A stretch of DNA of 64,000 nucleotides from Paraspadella gotoi (lineage: Eukaryota > Chaetognatha): assembly GCA_051294375.1 (NCBI GenBank), contig CM119270.1, forward strand, positions 1,556,633-1,620,632, written 5' to 3'. Below, one piece after another: positions 33,118-44,480 of this stretch. A program made the position numbers and the translations under genes. Positions within the stretch are counted from its first letter, which is position 1. The number at the start of each line of letters is the position of its first letter. The notes under the pieces were generated by a model. The model was given only the letters and a program-made list of their open reading frames with translations, had not been told where the DNA came from and ran no database searches.

Positions 33118-33118
33118 C
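33018..33118. repeat. (GA)n array
   Basis: About 100 bases of GA with three interruptions. The adjoining 33119-33975 has the second copy of the 44-bp dispersed sequence (33247-33290), an (AATT)n array (33284-33380) and AT-rich DNA. Confidence 0.92.
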
Positions 33119-33975
33119 TTATGACTCTGTATTCAATAAGTTCTTGTGATGACTAGTGATACTTATCTTTTTTTTTCCATCTTTGAGCGATCAACCTTTT
33201 CTGTTCCGCCAAAAAACAATCTTCATTTTTCTTATTGTAGAAAAAAACAAGTTTGAGCAAACAATGTCGGATCTGCCTACGATAATTAATTAATTAATTG
33301 ATTAATTAATTAATTATAGATTAATTAATTAATTAATAGATTAATTAATTAATTAATTAATAGAATTAATTATAATTATATTCAGCTTGTTCATCATCGA
33401 TGTCCTTAAAATTATTATGTGTTTTATTCGTTTACAACAATTAGTTGAAACAGTACATTCAAAAGGGCATGCAGCATTACAGATAAACGCATAAATTGTA
33501 CAGTTTACAATTCAACAAAATATAAATATTTAAATTGAGTCAGGACAGTTATTAAATGTTTTGTTTTACAATTTTATCAAACAAACAAATATCCTCTATT
33601 ATCGAGCCAGGCGGGCAAAGCCCGTCCTGTCTAGATTTTTTTTCGGTTTAACTTTCGGTCTCGCTTTTTTGCAATCCATGGCTTCTGAAAGTGTGATATC
33701 ATAGGGAGTTGATTTTCATATATGGCTTCTAAATCATCAAGATCTTTAAAATTCTCATGTTTCATATCAATATTGTATTGTTTATGTTTTATTTACAAAA
33801 CAAAAACGTTTTAATTATATGTCGCTCTCTCTCTCTCATCCTTTTTCTCCGTCACTGCTTCTTCTAAAAACGAGTTCCGGCTCTGCAGCGTCTGTCCAGC
33901 TTCTTTTTCTCTCTCTCTCTCTCTCTCTTTTTTTTTTACAAAACAATTTTTAGATATAATGTGGGTTCACTAATG

Positions 33976-34052
33976 TAAAAAACGATGCCGCGAACAGGGC
34001 GCGAACCCGGTCCTTTGGGTAGAGAATAGCTCACGCTACGTGCGGCGCCATA
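33976..34052 (-). ncRNA. tRNA-like pol III unit, probably a SINE
   Basis: On the minus strand: GGCGCCGCACGTAGCGTGAGC (A-box-like TAGCGTGAGC), then about 25 bases, then GGACCGGGTTCGCGCCCTG (B-box-like GGTTCGCGCCC with a partial T-stem), then a T6 run that could terminate pol III. The order and spacing are right for a tRNA-derived promoter. I could not fold a full tRNA or assign an anticodon. Confidence 0.45.
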
Positions 34053-34393
34053 AGTACTGCTGATTCTTTAACGAGTAAAGGGGCTGTAGAGCTTCTCTCT
34101 CTCTCTCTCTTTTAATTATTATATATCGCTCTTTCTCTTTTTCTCTGCAGCGGCTGTCTCTCTCTCTCTCTCTCTCTTTTTCTCTCTCTCTCTCTCTGTC
34201 TCTCTGTCTCTCTGTGTGTGTCTGTCCCTATCTGTCCGATCTTTTGCGTGATCGTTTGTTTTTTTGAAAAATTCTGATTATTTTTTTCCTTCTAAAAACT
34301 TTTTATTATTGCCATTTATTCCGCGCTTTTTTTCAATACAAAATCCATATTTTCATCCGAGATTTTCGTGGATTTATTCTCTTTCTTCTTTCT

Positions 34394-34437
34394 TCTCTCT
34401 CTCTCTCTCTCTCTCTCTCTTTTCTCTCTCTCTCTCT

Positions 34438-34485
<48 letters not shown>
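34394..34485. repeat. (CT)n array, with others to 34935
   Basis: CT arrays at 34091, 34156-34200, 34394-34485 and 34840-34935. The ORFs over them are Ser/Leu translations and not genes. Confidence 0.9.
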
Positions 34486-34486
<1 letters not shown>

Positions 34487-34504
34487 ACTTCATACACGCA
34501 TTTG

Positions 34505-34745
34505 TTTGTTTTATTGACTATCATCGCATCAATGAATGACAATCATCGCATCAATGAATGACAATCATCGCATCACTGAATGACTATCATCACCGCAGTG
34601 AATGACTATCATCGCATCAATAATTGATTATCATCGAATCAATAATCAATTCCTATTACATCAATAAATTACTATTACATCAATCATTAGTATTACCTCA
34701 ATCAATTACTAGTACATCAACAATTCGTTATCGCATGATTCATTC
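34505..34745. repeat. Minisatellite, unit about 23-25 bp
   Basis: The unit ATCATCGCATCAATGAATGAC is repeated about ten times, decaying to TACATCAATAAATTACT towards the right. Confidence 0.88.
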
Positions 34746-34989
34746 GTTTTTTTTCCCGATTTTTTTCATTAATTTTCTATGATAGTGGGCTCTGGCTCGA
34801 TTCTTGAGTCTTTTAAGATTTTTTTATTTTATGTCTCCTTCTCTCTCTCTCTCTCTCTCACTCTCTCTCTTTCTCTCTCCACTCTCTCTTCTCTCTCACT
34901 CTCTTCTTTTCTCTCTCTCTTCTCTCTCTCTTTTTATGCAATAGCGACAATCTTATGCTTTTAAGATTTTTTTTAACTTGCATCATTTT

Positions 34990-36120
34990 TTCAACTTTCA
35001 TATTTTTTCAACTTGCATTCCGTCAAAACTTTATATCTAGCTTCTTTCACTCACTTTCCTACCGGCTCACAAAATTTTCATCTTAATCTATCATGGGTTA
35101 AATAAATAAAAAGATTCAAGTAAATGTGACTCATATTTTTTCATTTAAACTCATTTCCACTGGTACGTTTCCACTGAAACTTTATATCAAGCTTCGTCAT
35201 ACGTTTTCTACCCACACACAAAATTTCAACTCAATCTATCCATCCAATTATGATTAATTGGAGTATTTATTGGTTAAAATAAGTAAACAAGATTTTAGTA
35301 AATTCGACTTATGTTTTTTCCATTAAACTAATTTCCACTCACACGATTCCATCGAAAAATTTTATATCCAGCTTTATTCACACACTTTCCTACCCACACA
35401 CAAAATTAATTCCAATCCAAACCAGCCAATCACGAGTTATATGGAGCTTTTTGCTAAGATGGACGGATGGACGGATTGATTGACTAATTAATTAATTATT
35501 TGATTAATTATTTACTAATTGATTAATTAACTGATTAATTATTTGATTTATTAATACATCCTGCAGATACATTTAATATAAAAGGAAAAAGAAGCATAAT
35601 CAATTAGTAAAAACAGGTTTTTTGTTTTTTCCATTTAAACTCATTTCCACTCAAACTATTCCATCGAAACTTGATTTCCTGTTCAATCACACACTTTCCT
35701 ACCCACATACAAAATCCAGGTCAATCAGCCCTCCACTCATGAGCAATTGGTGTTCAAATAGTGAATATATTTTTTTTGTTTTTTTCCATTTAACCTCATT
35801 TCCACTCAGACGATTCCATCGAAACTTAATATCCAGCTCAATCACACACTTACTATCCACACACAAAATTTCATTTAAATCCATCCATCCAATCACGAGT
35901 AATTGATGTTTTTTGCTAAGGTGGGACGACGGACGGACGGACGGACGACGGACAGACGGACGGACGGACATCATTTTTTTTGCATAATTTATCATAATTC
36001 GATGTTCTGACATGATATAAGTGTGTGCCCGACAATATTGAGGGGCGGACCGACGGACCGAAAAAGTGAGTTATAAAAAGTGAGTTATAGAGTCGGGATC
36101 TGCTGATAAGCAGATCCGAC
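34990..36120. repeat. Tandem 150-180-bp units ending in GACGG tract and hairpin
   Basis: About five diverged units, each with ACTCATTTCCACTC, CGATTCCATCGAAACTT, CACACACTTTCCTACC, CACACACAAAAT and CCAATCACGAG. The last unit runs into TTTTTTGCTAAGGTGGGACG, a GACGGACGG tract (35920-35970) and, at 36092-36120, a near-perfect hairpin (GTCGGGATCTGCT / AGCAGATCCGAC, one base unpaired). Fragments occur at 3596-3960, and the terminal structure recurs at 1950-2064. It looks like a non-autonomous mobile or satellite-like family. No encoded protein is seen. Confidence 0.7.
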
Positions 36121-36190
36121 TAAAAATTTAATCAAAATTTTTTCTCTCAAAAATCTTGAAAATTTCATCCTTCAGTTTATGGACAGTCTT

Positions 36191-36253
<63 letters not shown>

Positions 36254-36440
36254 GCGTCCCTGCATCTCGGCGCTGCAAGCGTCTCAATTAGTCAACATTC
36301 TTTTTTTTCCGCTTTTTTATCATCATTTTCTTTTTCGCCTTTTCTTGCTCCTCCTCTTTCTCCTCCTCCTCCTCTTCCTCCCCCTCTCTTCGAAAAAAAA
36401 GAAAAATTCCATCGTCACCAACTTTTCTGCCCAAATTCCG

Positions 36441-36592
36441 CTAATTGACAGATATTTTCTTTTCGGGTCCGATTCCGCCCGGGATACAAGAAGGGGACGG
36501 CTTCTCCTCAAGGGACGAGGAAACGGCAGAAGCTCTTGCCGCCTCTTTGGGGCGCTTGACCATCTGGGCCTCATTAAAGGAAAATCCGAATT
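36441..36592 (-). CDS. Candidate exon with strong acceptor, ends at stop
   Basis: After ATTTTTCTTCGCCCAG the frame reads FGFSFNEAQMVKRPKEAARA, then SAVSSSLEEKPSPSCIPGGI, then GPEKKISVN and TAG. This would be a 50-residue C-terminal exon, hydrophilic and Ser/Lys-rich. The plus strand of the same DNA is also open. Upstream on the minus strand, 37192-37336 is another candidate, but the phases do not match (phase 0 out, phase 1 in), so they are not directly joined. Confidence 0.42.
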
Positions 36593-36798
36593 CTGGGCGA
36601 AGAAAAATATCCTTTGAAGAGGGAGAGAGAGGAGGGAAAATCTTTAGGCTTTATTTTCCCAGGACGCCCCATTTTATTTTAAATTTTGAATTAGATTAAT
36701 TTATTTAATCTTTAGGTTTGCGCTGAACCAGAATATCAACTTACATAATCAAAACATGTCTATTTATTACTAATAAACTTTACCATTGTTATCCAATA

Positions 36799-36843
36799 CC
36801 AGTCTCTTCGGAGGCGTGGGTTCGAATCACACGGCTGCCACCA
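36799..36843 (+). tRNA. tRNA-Leu 3' half, with encoded CCA
   Basis: CCAGTCTCTTCGGAGGCG (anticodon-stem end plus the long variable arm of tRNA-Leu), then TGGGTTCGAATCACA (T arm), then CGGCTGCCA (3' acceptor) and CCA. The 5' half (GGCAGC..., D arm, anticodon) is absent; AT-rich unrelated DNA stands in its place. Nuclear tRNA genes do not normally encode CCA, so this looks like a reverse-transcribed, 5'-truncated mature tRNA. It is not a functional gene. Confidence 0.8.
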
Positions 36844-37191
36844 CAAATAAGTAAGCAGACAGAGATTTCTAGGCGAAATCAAAGTGGATTTTATTTCTTC
36901 AGAATTTAGACAATAACTAACACAAGAGGAAGAGTGAATCAAAACAAGTTGGGTTCATATTTATAGAGTGCAATCGGATCGGAGGTAAGGGTAAAAGTTT
37001 TTTTCCAAATCCCCAAATTCTTCCCGTCGATTCTTTGCCAAAAAATCTCGAACTCAGTTTCGCGTTTATGACCTAAAAAATCCCTTCGACGAAAACGAAC
37101 AACGATGACGAACGATGACGAACAACGACGAAAAAACGATGCACGAACGATGACGAACAACGACGTATGCAACGACGACGACGACAACTAC

Positions 37192-37336
37192 TTCTTTTCC
37201 TTCATTTTTGGCCTCTGACTCTCGGGCAGAAATTTGCTCTTCCTCCGGCCCAAGAAATTCTGAAAGACTTGACTCATCCACTAACAGACCATTGGTGTCT
37301 TGGACTTGGCTCCAAAACGCAAATGACCTTGATATC
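37192..37336 (-). CDS. Candidate acidic exon
   Basis: From ACCATCGCAG to AAAGAA|GTAGTT. The open frame reads ISRSFAFWSQVQDTNGLLVD, then ESSLSEFLGPEEEQISARES, then EAKNEGKE. Composition is typical of a disordered acidic region. The donor is followed by a (GTC)n array. Gene identity unknown. The plus-strand frames here run into the minisatellite at 37440 and are less convincing. Confidence 0.4.
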
Positions 37337-37439
37337 CTGCGATGGTTTGGTTACTTCCTGCTGCAACATCATTTGCTTGGTTGCTTGGTTGCTTGGCCTA
37401 AAAGCTTGATATTTTTGGCATTACCTTACTTTATATTCT

Positions 37440-37650
37440 CTCTTCTTTTTTATATCTTTTCTATATTTTCCTATCCTATCTATTGTCTTCTCTATCCTCT
37501 ATCCTATCCTATCTATTGTCTTCTCTATTCCCTATCTTATCCTATCTATTGTCTTTTCTATTCTCTATCCAATCATATTTATTGTCTTCTCTATTCTCTA
37601 TCCTATCCTATTTATTGTGTTCTCTATTCTCTATATTATCTATTGTCTTC
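37440..37650. repeat. Minisatellite, unit about 33 bp
   Basis: Six units of CCTATCCTATCTATTGTCTT plus CTCTATTCT. They give the periodic peptide SYPIYCLLYSL on the plus strand, the cause of the long ORF. Confidence 0.92.
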
Positions 37651-37659
37651 TTTCTCTTC

Positions 37660-38205
37660 TCAAGCATTAGAATTTCCTCCCTCCTTTAATTTCTTTTTCT
37701 CCCTTACTCCTTTCTTCAATATTCCTTATTTCATTTCCTTCTGTTTTCTTTTCTTTTCTTTTCTTTCCTTCCTTCCTTTCCTTTTTTTCTCTCTTTCCTC
37801 TCTTTCCTTTTGTTATTTCCTCTCTTCCTTTCCTTCTTTCCTTTCCTTCTTTTTTCCTTCTTTTCATTTTATTTTATCTTTCCTCCCTTCCTTTCCTTAT
37901 TTTCTTTCCTCCCTTCCTTTCCTTCTTTTCTTTCCTCAATTCATTTCCTTCTTTTCTTTCTTCCCTACTTTCCTCGCTTTCCTTCTTTTCTTTCCTTCCT
38001 TTTTTTCCTTATTTTCTTACTTCCCTCTCTTTCCTTCTTTTCTTTCATATCTTCCTTTCCTTCTTTTCTTTCTTTATTCCTCCCTTCCTCCAGTATACCT
38101 TCCTCTCTTTTCCTTTTTCCTTTCTTTCTTTTCTCTCCCCCTTCCTTTCCTTTCTTTCCTCCCTTCCTCCAATATACCTTCCTCCCTTTTCCTTCTTCCT
38201 ATTCT
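37660..38205. repeat. Polypyrimidine tract (TTCCTTTC)n
   Basis: More than 500 bases almost free of purines on the plus strand. It is able in principle to form triplex DNA. The ORFs are Phe/Leu/Ser translations of the repeat. Confidence 0.92.
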
Positions 38206-38366
38206 CACAAGAAAAAAAAGAATGAAACTAAAATTCCCCTTCCTCTATCTACTTTTCCTCCTCTTCCTTCTCCCATAGAATTAACACGTGACTCATCCTC
38301 ATCATCGAGCACAACGTTCCTTCCTCGGACTGGAACAAACCTCCCACTCCTTCCCATGCGTACTGG

Positions 38367-38476
<110 letters not shown>

Positions 38477-38662
38477 ATTGCGTCAATCACTTTTCCTTTC
38501 TTATCTCTCTCTTCTTCTTTCTCCCTCCCTCTCCCCTCTCCCTCTTTTCTTTCACTCCTTTCAATCTCTACCTCCTTCTTCCTTTCTTCCTCCTCCTCCT
38601 CCTCCACCGACATTGCACCATTTTCTTGCACGGCCTCCCACACACACAGACCCTCACACACC

Positions 38663-38759
38663 ATAGAGCGAAAGGATGCAACAGGATGGATTGGCGTCAG
38701 CAGCTGCCCAGCCGAAGCGAAGCCGCATTTTCCGCAGCCCCAGCGCCGCAGACGGGAAA
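38663..38759 (+). CDS. Weak candidate exon between CT arrays
   Basis: Follows CACACACCATAG, a usable acceptor, and precedes a GAAAC|GTGGTG donor-like site. All three frames are open over about 95 bases (for example MQQDGLASAAAQPKRSRIFR). The island is GC-rich and unlike its flanks, but the strand and frame are uncertain. Confidence 0.2.
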
Positions 38760-38797
38760 CGTGGTGCCTCTCTCTCTCTCTCTCTCTCTCTCTCCTC

Positions 38798-38837
<40 letters not shown>

Positions 38838-39085
38838 GCCGGGCGTAGAGTTGGGGGAATGCAGCCCGGGGATGTAGAAAAGGGATTGTAGCCAACTGTA
38901 ATTGGGATGTAAATGAGACAAAAATGGTTGTACAACCTTGAGAAATAAAAAAGTTTTGGAAGAGTTAGCATCGAGCAACGCGTTACAAGCAATGATTGAA
39001 ATAGATGGCCGGCGGTATATAATAAATTGGCAAACAAGCACTTGTACTATTAGAATTCAAAATATTCCGTTGCTTTAACATCAGT

Positions 39086-39245
39086 GCAATTGTCAGCATG
39101 CGATGGAATTCAAAGCTATGGAATGCAATGGAATGCAATGAATAACGTTGGAATTCAAAGCTATAGAATGCAATGGTATGCATTTACATGGAATGCGATG
39201 CTATGGTTTTCATCGTAATGAAATGTATTGTAATGTATTGTAATA
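39086..39245. repeat. GGAATGCAAT-type tandem repeat
   Basis: GGAAT/TGCAAT words with a duplicated TGGAATTCAAAGCTAT block (39104 and 39150), decaying to TGTATTGTAA. It resembles a simple pentamer satellite. Confidence 0.8.
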
Positions 39246-39889
39246 AAATGTATTGCAAGGACAATTTAGGAGTTAATGGGAAGAAACAAGGATTATAAAT
39301 AATTATCTCGTAAAAATTTACCAAGAGTAACTAGGCAATAGCTCCAGAGAAAAAGGAGAGCAGATGCAGTGTAGTAAAAGCAAGTAGAAGTGGAGCAAAA
39401 TAGCGGAAGTGTAGCAGACAGTGAAAGTGAAAAAAAAATGAGAAGGAATTTAGGGAGAAGAGAATGAGAGATGCGGAGAGGAGGCGGTGAAAGAGAGATG
39501 GACAGGGGCGCATGGGGCGTACTTGGGCGTGGTAGGTTGTGGAGGCAGGCGGGGGCGGCCCCAGTAGGCGGCGGCCGCCCTTCGTTGTCTCCGCATTCCT
39601 TTCCTCGTTTTCTTCCTCCTTTCCTCNNNNNNNNNNNNNNNNNNNNNNNNNNNNNNNNNNNNNNNNNNNNNNNNNNNNNNNNNNNNNNNNNNNNNNNNNN
39701 NNNNNNNNNNNNNNNNNNNNNNNNNNNNNNNNNNNNNNNNNNNNNNNNNNNNNNNNNNNNNNNNNNNNNNNNNCCAACAGAGTTGGTTAATTTCTCGCTG
39801 ATGTTTAAACCAAACGAGAACCCTTCCCTTTTTTTGTCTGTAAACTGATATCACGAACAGAAAGACGAGCAAATCTGTCAACCGCAGTT

Positions 39890-40214
39890 CTATTCTTTTT
39901 TCTTTTTTTCCTTTTTTTCTTTTTTTTCTTCTTCTTGGCTTCCTCTTTCCTTCGTTTTCCTCCTTTTTCCTTCTTTTTCTTCTTTTTCTTGGCTTCCTCC
40001 TTCTTCCTCCATTTTCCTCCTTTTTCTTTTCTTTTCTTTCTTTTCTTTTTCTTGGCTTCCTTCTCCTTCCTCCGTTTTCCTTATTTTTCTTTTCTTTCTT
40101 TTCTTTTTCTTGGCTTCCTTCTCCTTTCTCCGTTTTCCTCCTTTTTCTTTTTTTTCTTTCTTTTCTTTTTCTTGGCTTCCTTCTTTTCTTTTCTTTCTTT
40201 CTTTTCTTTTTCTT
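39890..40214. repeat. Polypyrimidine minisatellite, period about 57-60 bp
   Basis: TTCTTTTTCTTGGCTTCCTT marks each of five units separated by CCGTTTTCCTCC and TTTCTTTTC runs. It enters the 663-N gap. The minus-strand Lys/Glu/Arg ORF is its translation. Confidence 0.88.
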
Positions 40215-40929
40215 NNNNNNNNNNNNNNNNNNNNNNNNNNNNNNNNNNNNNNNNNNNNNNNNNNNNNNNNNNNNNNNNNNNNNNNNNNNNNNNNNNNNNN
40301 NNNNNNNNNNNNNNNNNNNNNNNNNNNNNNNNNNNNNNNNNNNNNNNNNNNNNNNNNNNNNNNNNNNNNNNNNNNNNNNNNNNNNNNNNNNNNNNNNNNN
40401 NNNNNNNNNNNNNNNNNNNNNNNNNNNNNNNNNNNNNNNNNNNNNNNNNNNNNNNNNNNNNNNNNNNNNNNNNNNNNNNNNNNNNNNNNNNNNNNNNNNN
40501 NNNNNNNNNNNNNNNNNNNNNNNNNNNNNNNNNNNNNNNNNNNNNNNNNNNNNNNNNNNNNNNNNNNNNNNNNNNNNNNNNNNNNNNNNNNNNNNNNNNN
40601 NNNNNNNNNNNNNNNNNNNNNNNNNNNNNNNNNNNNNNNNNNNNNNNNNNNNNNNNNNNNNNNNNNNNNNNNNNNNNNNNNNNNNNNNNNNNNNNNNNNN
40701 NNNNNNNNNNNNNNNNNNNNNNNNNNNNNNNNNNNNNNNNNNNNNNNNNNNNNNNNNNNNNNNNNNNNNNNNNNNNNNNNNNNNNNNNNNNNNNNNNNNN
40801 NNNNNNNNNNNNNNNNNNNNNNNNNNNNNNNNNNNNNNNNNNNNNNNNNNNNNNNNNNNNNNNNNNNNNNNNNNNNNGAGAGAGAGAGAGAGAGAGATAG
40901 AGAAAGAGAGAGAGAAAGAGAGAGAGATT

Positions 40930-41880
40930 CTTTCCTCTCTTCCAGTCTGCCAAATACGATTTTAAAAAGGTCATTCCATGAACCGAAAATTCCTCGCATT
41001 GTTTTTCCCTCGGAGACTTTTTATAGTAAAATATAAATATTATCAAATATTAAAAGCTAAAGTCCGTTTAAAGATAAACTAAGCAATAAATAATTTTTTT
41101 GGAAAATAAATTAATTTACGGTAAATCTTTAGCACTGGAACTTCACTCGGATAATAATAATCACAACCAAATATTACGTTGGATGCTTATTTGGATAATG
41201 ACTCTCTCTCTCTCTCTCTCTNNNNNNNNNNNNNNNNNNNNNNNNNATTTTTAAACTCTCTCCTCTCCTCTTCTATCCCGGCGATACGGGTGCAGGCTAA
41301 TCTCTCTCCAGTCTGTTGGCGTCCTCCATAGTCATATCATCATCATCGTCTTATCGTGTATGCATCTCTCTCTCCTTCCGGCTCCTAGTCTCTCTCCATC
41401 CTATCTCTTCTCCTCATTCCTGACCGATATCAGAATGCAGAGTCTCTCTCTCGCCCTCTCTCCCGGGGTTTCCGTCCTTCGGATTAATATGAGAAGCGTG
41501 TGAGGTCATGCGCTGAAATAGACAGCGAAGATGAAAAACTGGAATATGGGGCTATCACGCTAGAACTGGGAAAGGACCAAATAACAGAAATTCAGCGGAG
41601 CAAAAAGTCGGTCTCTAAGAACTCAAATGGACAGGCGTTTTAAGTCGGTTTCGTCCCAAAAGACATGAGATGGTTGGAAGAGTATTGGAAGAGGAAGAGG
41701 GAGAGATTGATCAGGAGATAACAAAACAAAGCAAAAAAAACCCGAGATAGAGAAGCAGGAGAAGAGAGGCGGGAGAGAGGAGAGAAGAGAAAGAGGAGGC
41801 AAGAGAGTGGGGAGTATGTTATGTTAAGTAGATTTATATTATCAGATTAAGGCGCGGCCGTATAGTTATTATAATATAGA
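40930..41880. other. Spacer between gaps
   Basis: AT-rich then mixed DNA with a CT array to 41221 and a gap at 41222-41246. 41250-41870 has CT-rich then GA-rich words. I see no supported gene. Confidence 0.4.
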
Positions 41881-41884
41881 TTTA

Positions 41885-41894
41885 TATATTATAA

Positions 41895-41973
<79 letters not shown>

Positions 41974-41986
41974 AATAAAAAAAAAG

Positions 41987-42017
<31 letters not shown>

Positions 42018-43754
42018 AATACCCAAAAAAAAAAAGAAAAAAAAAATACGAAAACAAAAAACTCCAAAAAAAAAAAAAAACTTACACGAACAAACAAAAA
42101 AAAAAGATCAAACGACCCACAAATGCAGCCCAAAAAAAAAACAATAAAAAAAAAATACACAAATCTATACTACTATAATATATCACAAACGGTCGACAAT
42201 CCTCTACCAGCAATCTCTCTGTACTATCCATTTAACTCCAAGAAACTAAAAATTACATACATATTCTACATAAATCATTAATATTTACATTTCACATATT
42301 ATTACCACTAAATGTACTTAGCAACAAACTTCAACGAATAATATATATGCAAAAAAAGATCACACTACTCTACATTGCTAATTTAACAAAATAACCACAC
42401 GACAAATCTGTACTCACTGTTTTCTACTAAAAAAGAATGCTAGAAATTACCATAAGTTAACATCCTTTGAGTATAATATTCATTAAAACCCACAATACAA
42501 ATAAAATTAGATAACAATTGCAATTACATAAATATAATAATAAACAAAATACGATATATCAAAATCTACAGAAAAAATGAAAACCACAAACAACAAGTAA
42601 GACAATGCAGCACATATCCCATGGTAAATGAGATAAACACAATCAATAATAGCCACTACTCTAAATCAAATTGCATCATATATGATCAGACGCACGATGA
42701 TTATAAATGTTATCCACGACATCTATAATAATTCAGGATAAGCCATAAGATACTGAACAAATACAAATTCAACTCTGTGGTATACACGTGACGAAATTCC
42801 AAATGTATAGCTAAAATATTACGGCAACCTAAAGAAATAATCTACACATACGCACAACAAATAAAACGAATCACCGATCGAAAAGTCACGACGTGTCCTG
42901 TACCAAAACTACCGAAAAGTACACACAACATGGAATTCCTATATACATAAGTAACAAAAACAGCAATATTATTATGAAATCAGAACTAAAAACCATAAGA
43001 TTACAAAGTAGCTACTAGTCTAATTTACCATTAGGAAATATAAACACTAATAAACATTACGAGCTAACACAATACATAAATAATATCAACAATACGCTAA
43101 TGCTAAAAGCGCAGTTGCAACTCCAACATGTATGTACTATACGTCTTAAAGACAAAAAACAAAATAAAAAGACAACATTAAATATTCAAATGTTAAACTA
43201 AAAATGATCTTAAAATTTTAACAAAAGGAGAGAAAAAGACGAATTGAGACACAGTAACAAAACACAATATTTTAGTAACTCATTATAACATACAAATACT
43301 GCAACAAACGAAATTAAAAAAATAAGAAACACAATATATCAATTGATAGTAACCAAAAAATAACACTGACTCTATGTTTTATCGATTTCTTACAAAAATT
43401 CCCTGTGTGCACTCGCTCATACCTAACTGACAAAATTTCAAAATTCACACACACCAACAAAATCATATCTACTGACCCTTATCGACATAAATAAAGAAAA
43501 AAATTAAGATCACACGATGAAAAAAAAATAGAAAAAAGACAAAAAAAAAGAAAGAAAGTTAAAGAAAAAAAAAAACAAAACAAAGAAATCGAAAAAAAAG
43601 GAAATATATAATAAAAAAGAACAAAAAGAAATAGATCTACATATCCCACCGACAATTATCAAAAAAATAAAAAAAGAAGAATAAATTAAAAAAAACAAGG
43701 GAAAAAACATAACTAACTTAACATACAACAAACTGGCAAAGGAAACAGCATAAA

Positions 43755-43802
<48 letters not shown>

Positions 43803-43990
43803 AAATAAAAAAAAAAAAAAAAGCCTAAAAATAAATAAATAAAAATCACAACAAAAAAGAGCAAAGGAAAAAAAAATAAAAAAAAAAAAAGAAAAAAAAA
43901 AAAAAAAAAAAAAAGAAAAAAAACGGAAAAAATATAAAAAAAGAAAAAAAAAAAAGAAAAAAAAAAAAAAGATTAAGAAATAAAAAAAAG

Positions 43991-44059
<69 letters not shown>

Positions 44060-44480
44060 AAAAAAAAAAATAGAAAAGAAAAAAAATATAAAAAAAAAAA
44101 AAATAAAAAAAAAAAAAAAAAATAAGAAACAGAAAAAAAACAAACAGAAAAAAAAAAAAAAGAAAAATACGAAATAAAAACAAAAAAAAAATAAAAAAAA
44201 ATCAAAAGAAAAACAAAAAAAAGTCCAAAAAAAAAAAATATAAACAACAAAAAAATAAAACATAACAAAATAAGAAAAACAGAAAAAAACAAAAAAAAAA
44301 AAACAAAATAAAAAAAAAAAACAACAAATCAACAAAAACTAAAATAATCACAGAAAGAAAAAGAGAAAAACTAAAAATAGAATAAAAAAAAAAAAAAAAG
44401 ATAAAAAATGAAATCTGAATAAAACAAAGAATATAAAAACAACTAAAAAGAAAAACAAAAAAAAAAACATACAATAAAAA
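41885..44480. repeat. A-homopolymer-rich block
   Basis: A runs of tens of bases at 41898-42020 and 43757-44320, broken by single C, G or T, around a 1.3-kb A/C-rich stretch (42170-43500) that has almost no GA or CT repeats. The minus-strand Phe-rich ORFs are poly(T) translations. The texture differs from the rest of the window and may be low-quality consensus. Confidence 0.75.

Noticed and set aside
36799-36843. Primer-binding site of an LTR retrotransposon
   Set aside because: The match to tRNA-Leu extends about 45 bases through the T arm and variable arm, far beyond a usual PBS, and no LTRs or pol/gag fragments flank it.
39890-41046. Lys/Glu-rich ORFs over 300 codons
   Set aside because: More than half of each is N gap; the rest is a polypurine minisatellite on that strand.
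43713-44335. Poly-Phe ORFs on the minus strand
   Set aside because: Translations of A-homopolymer fields on the plus strand.
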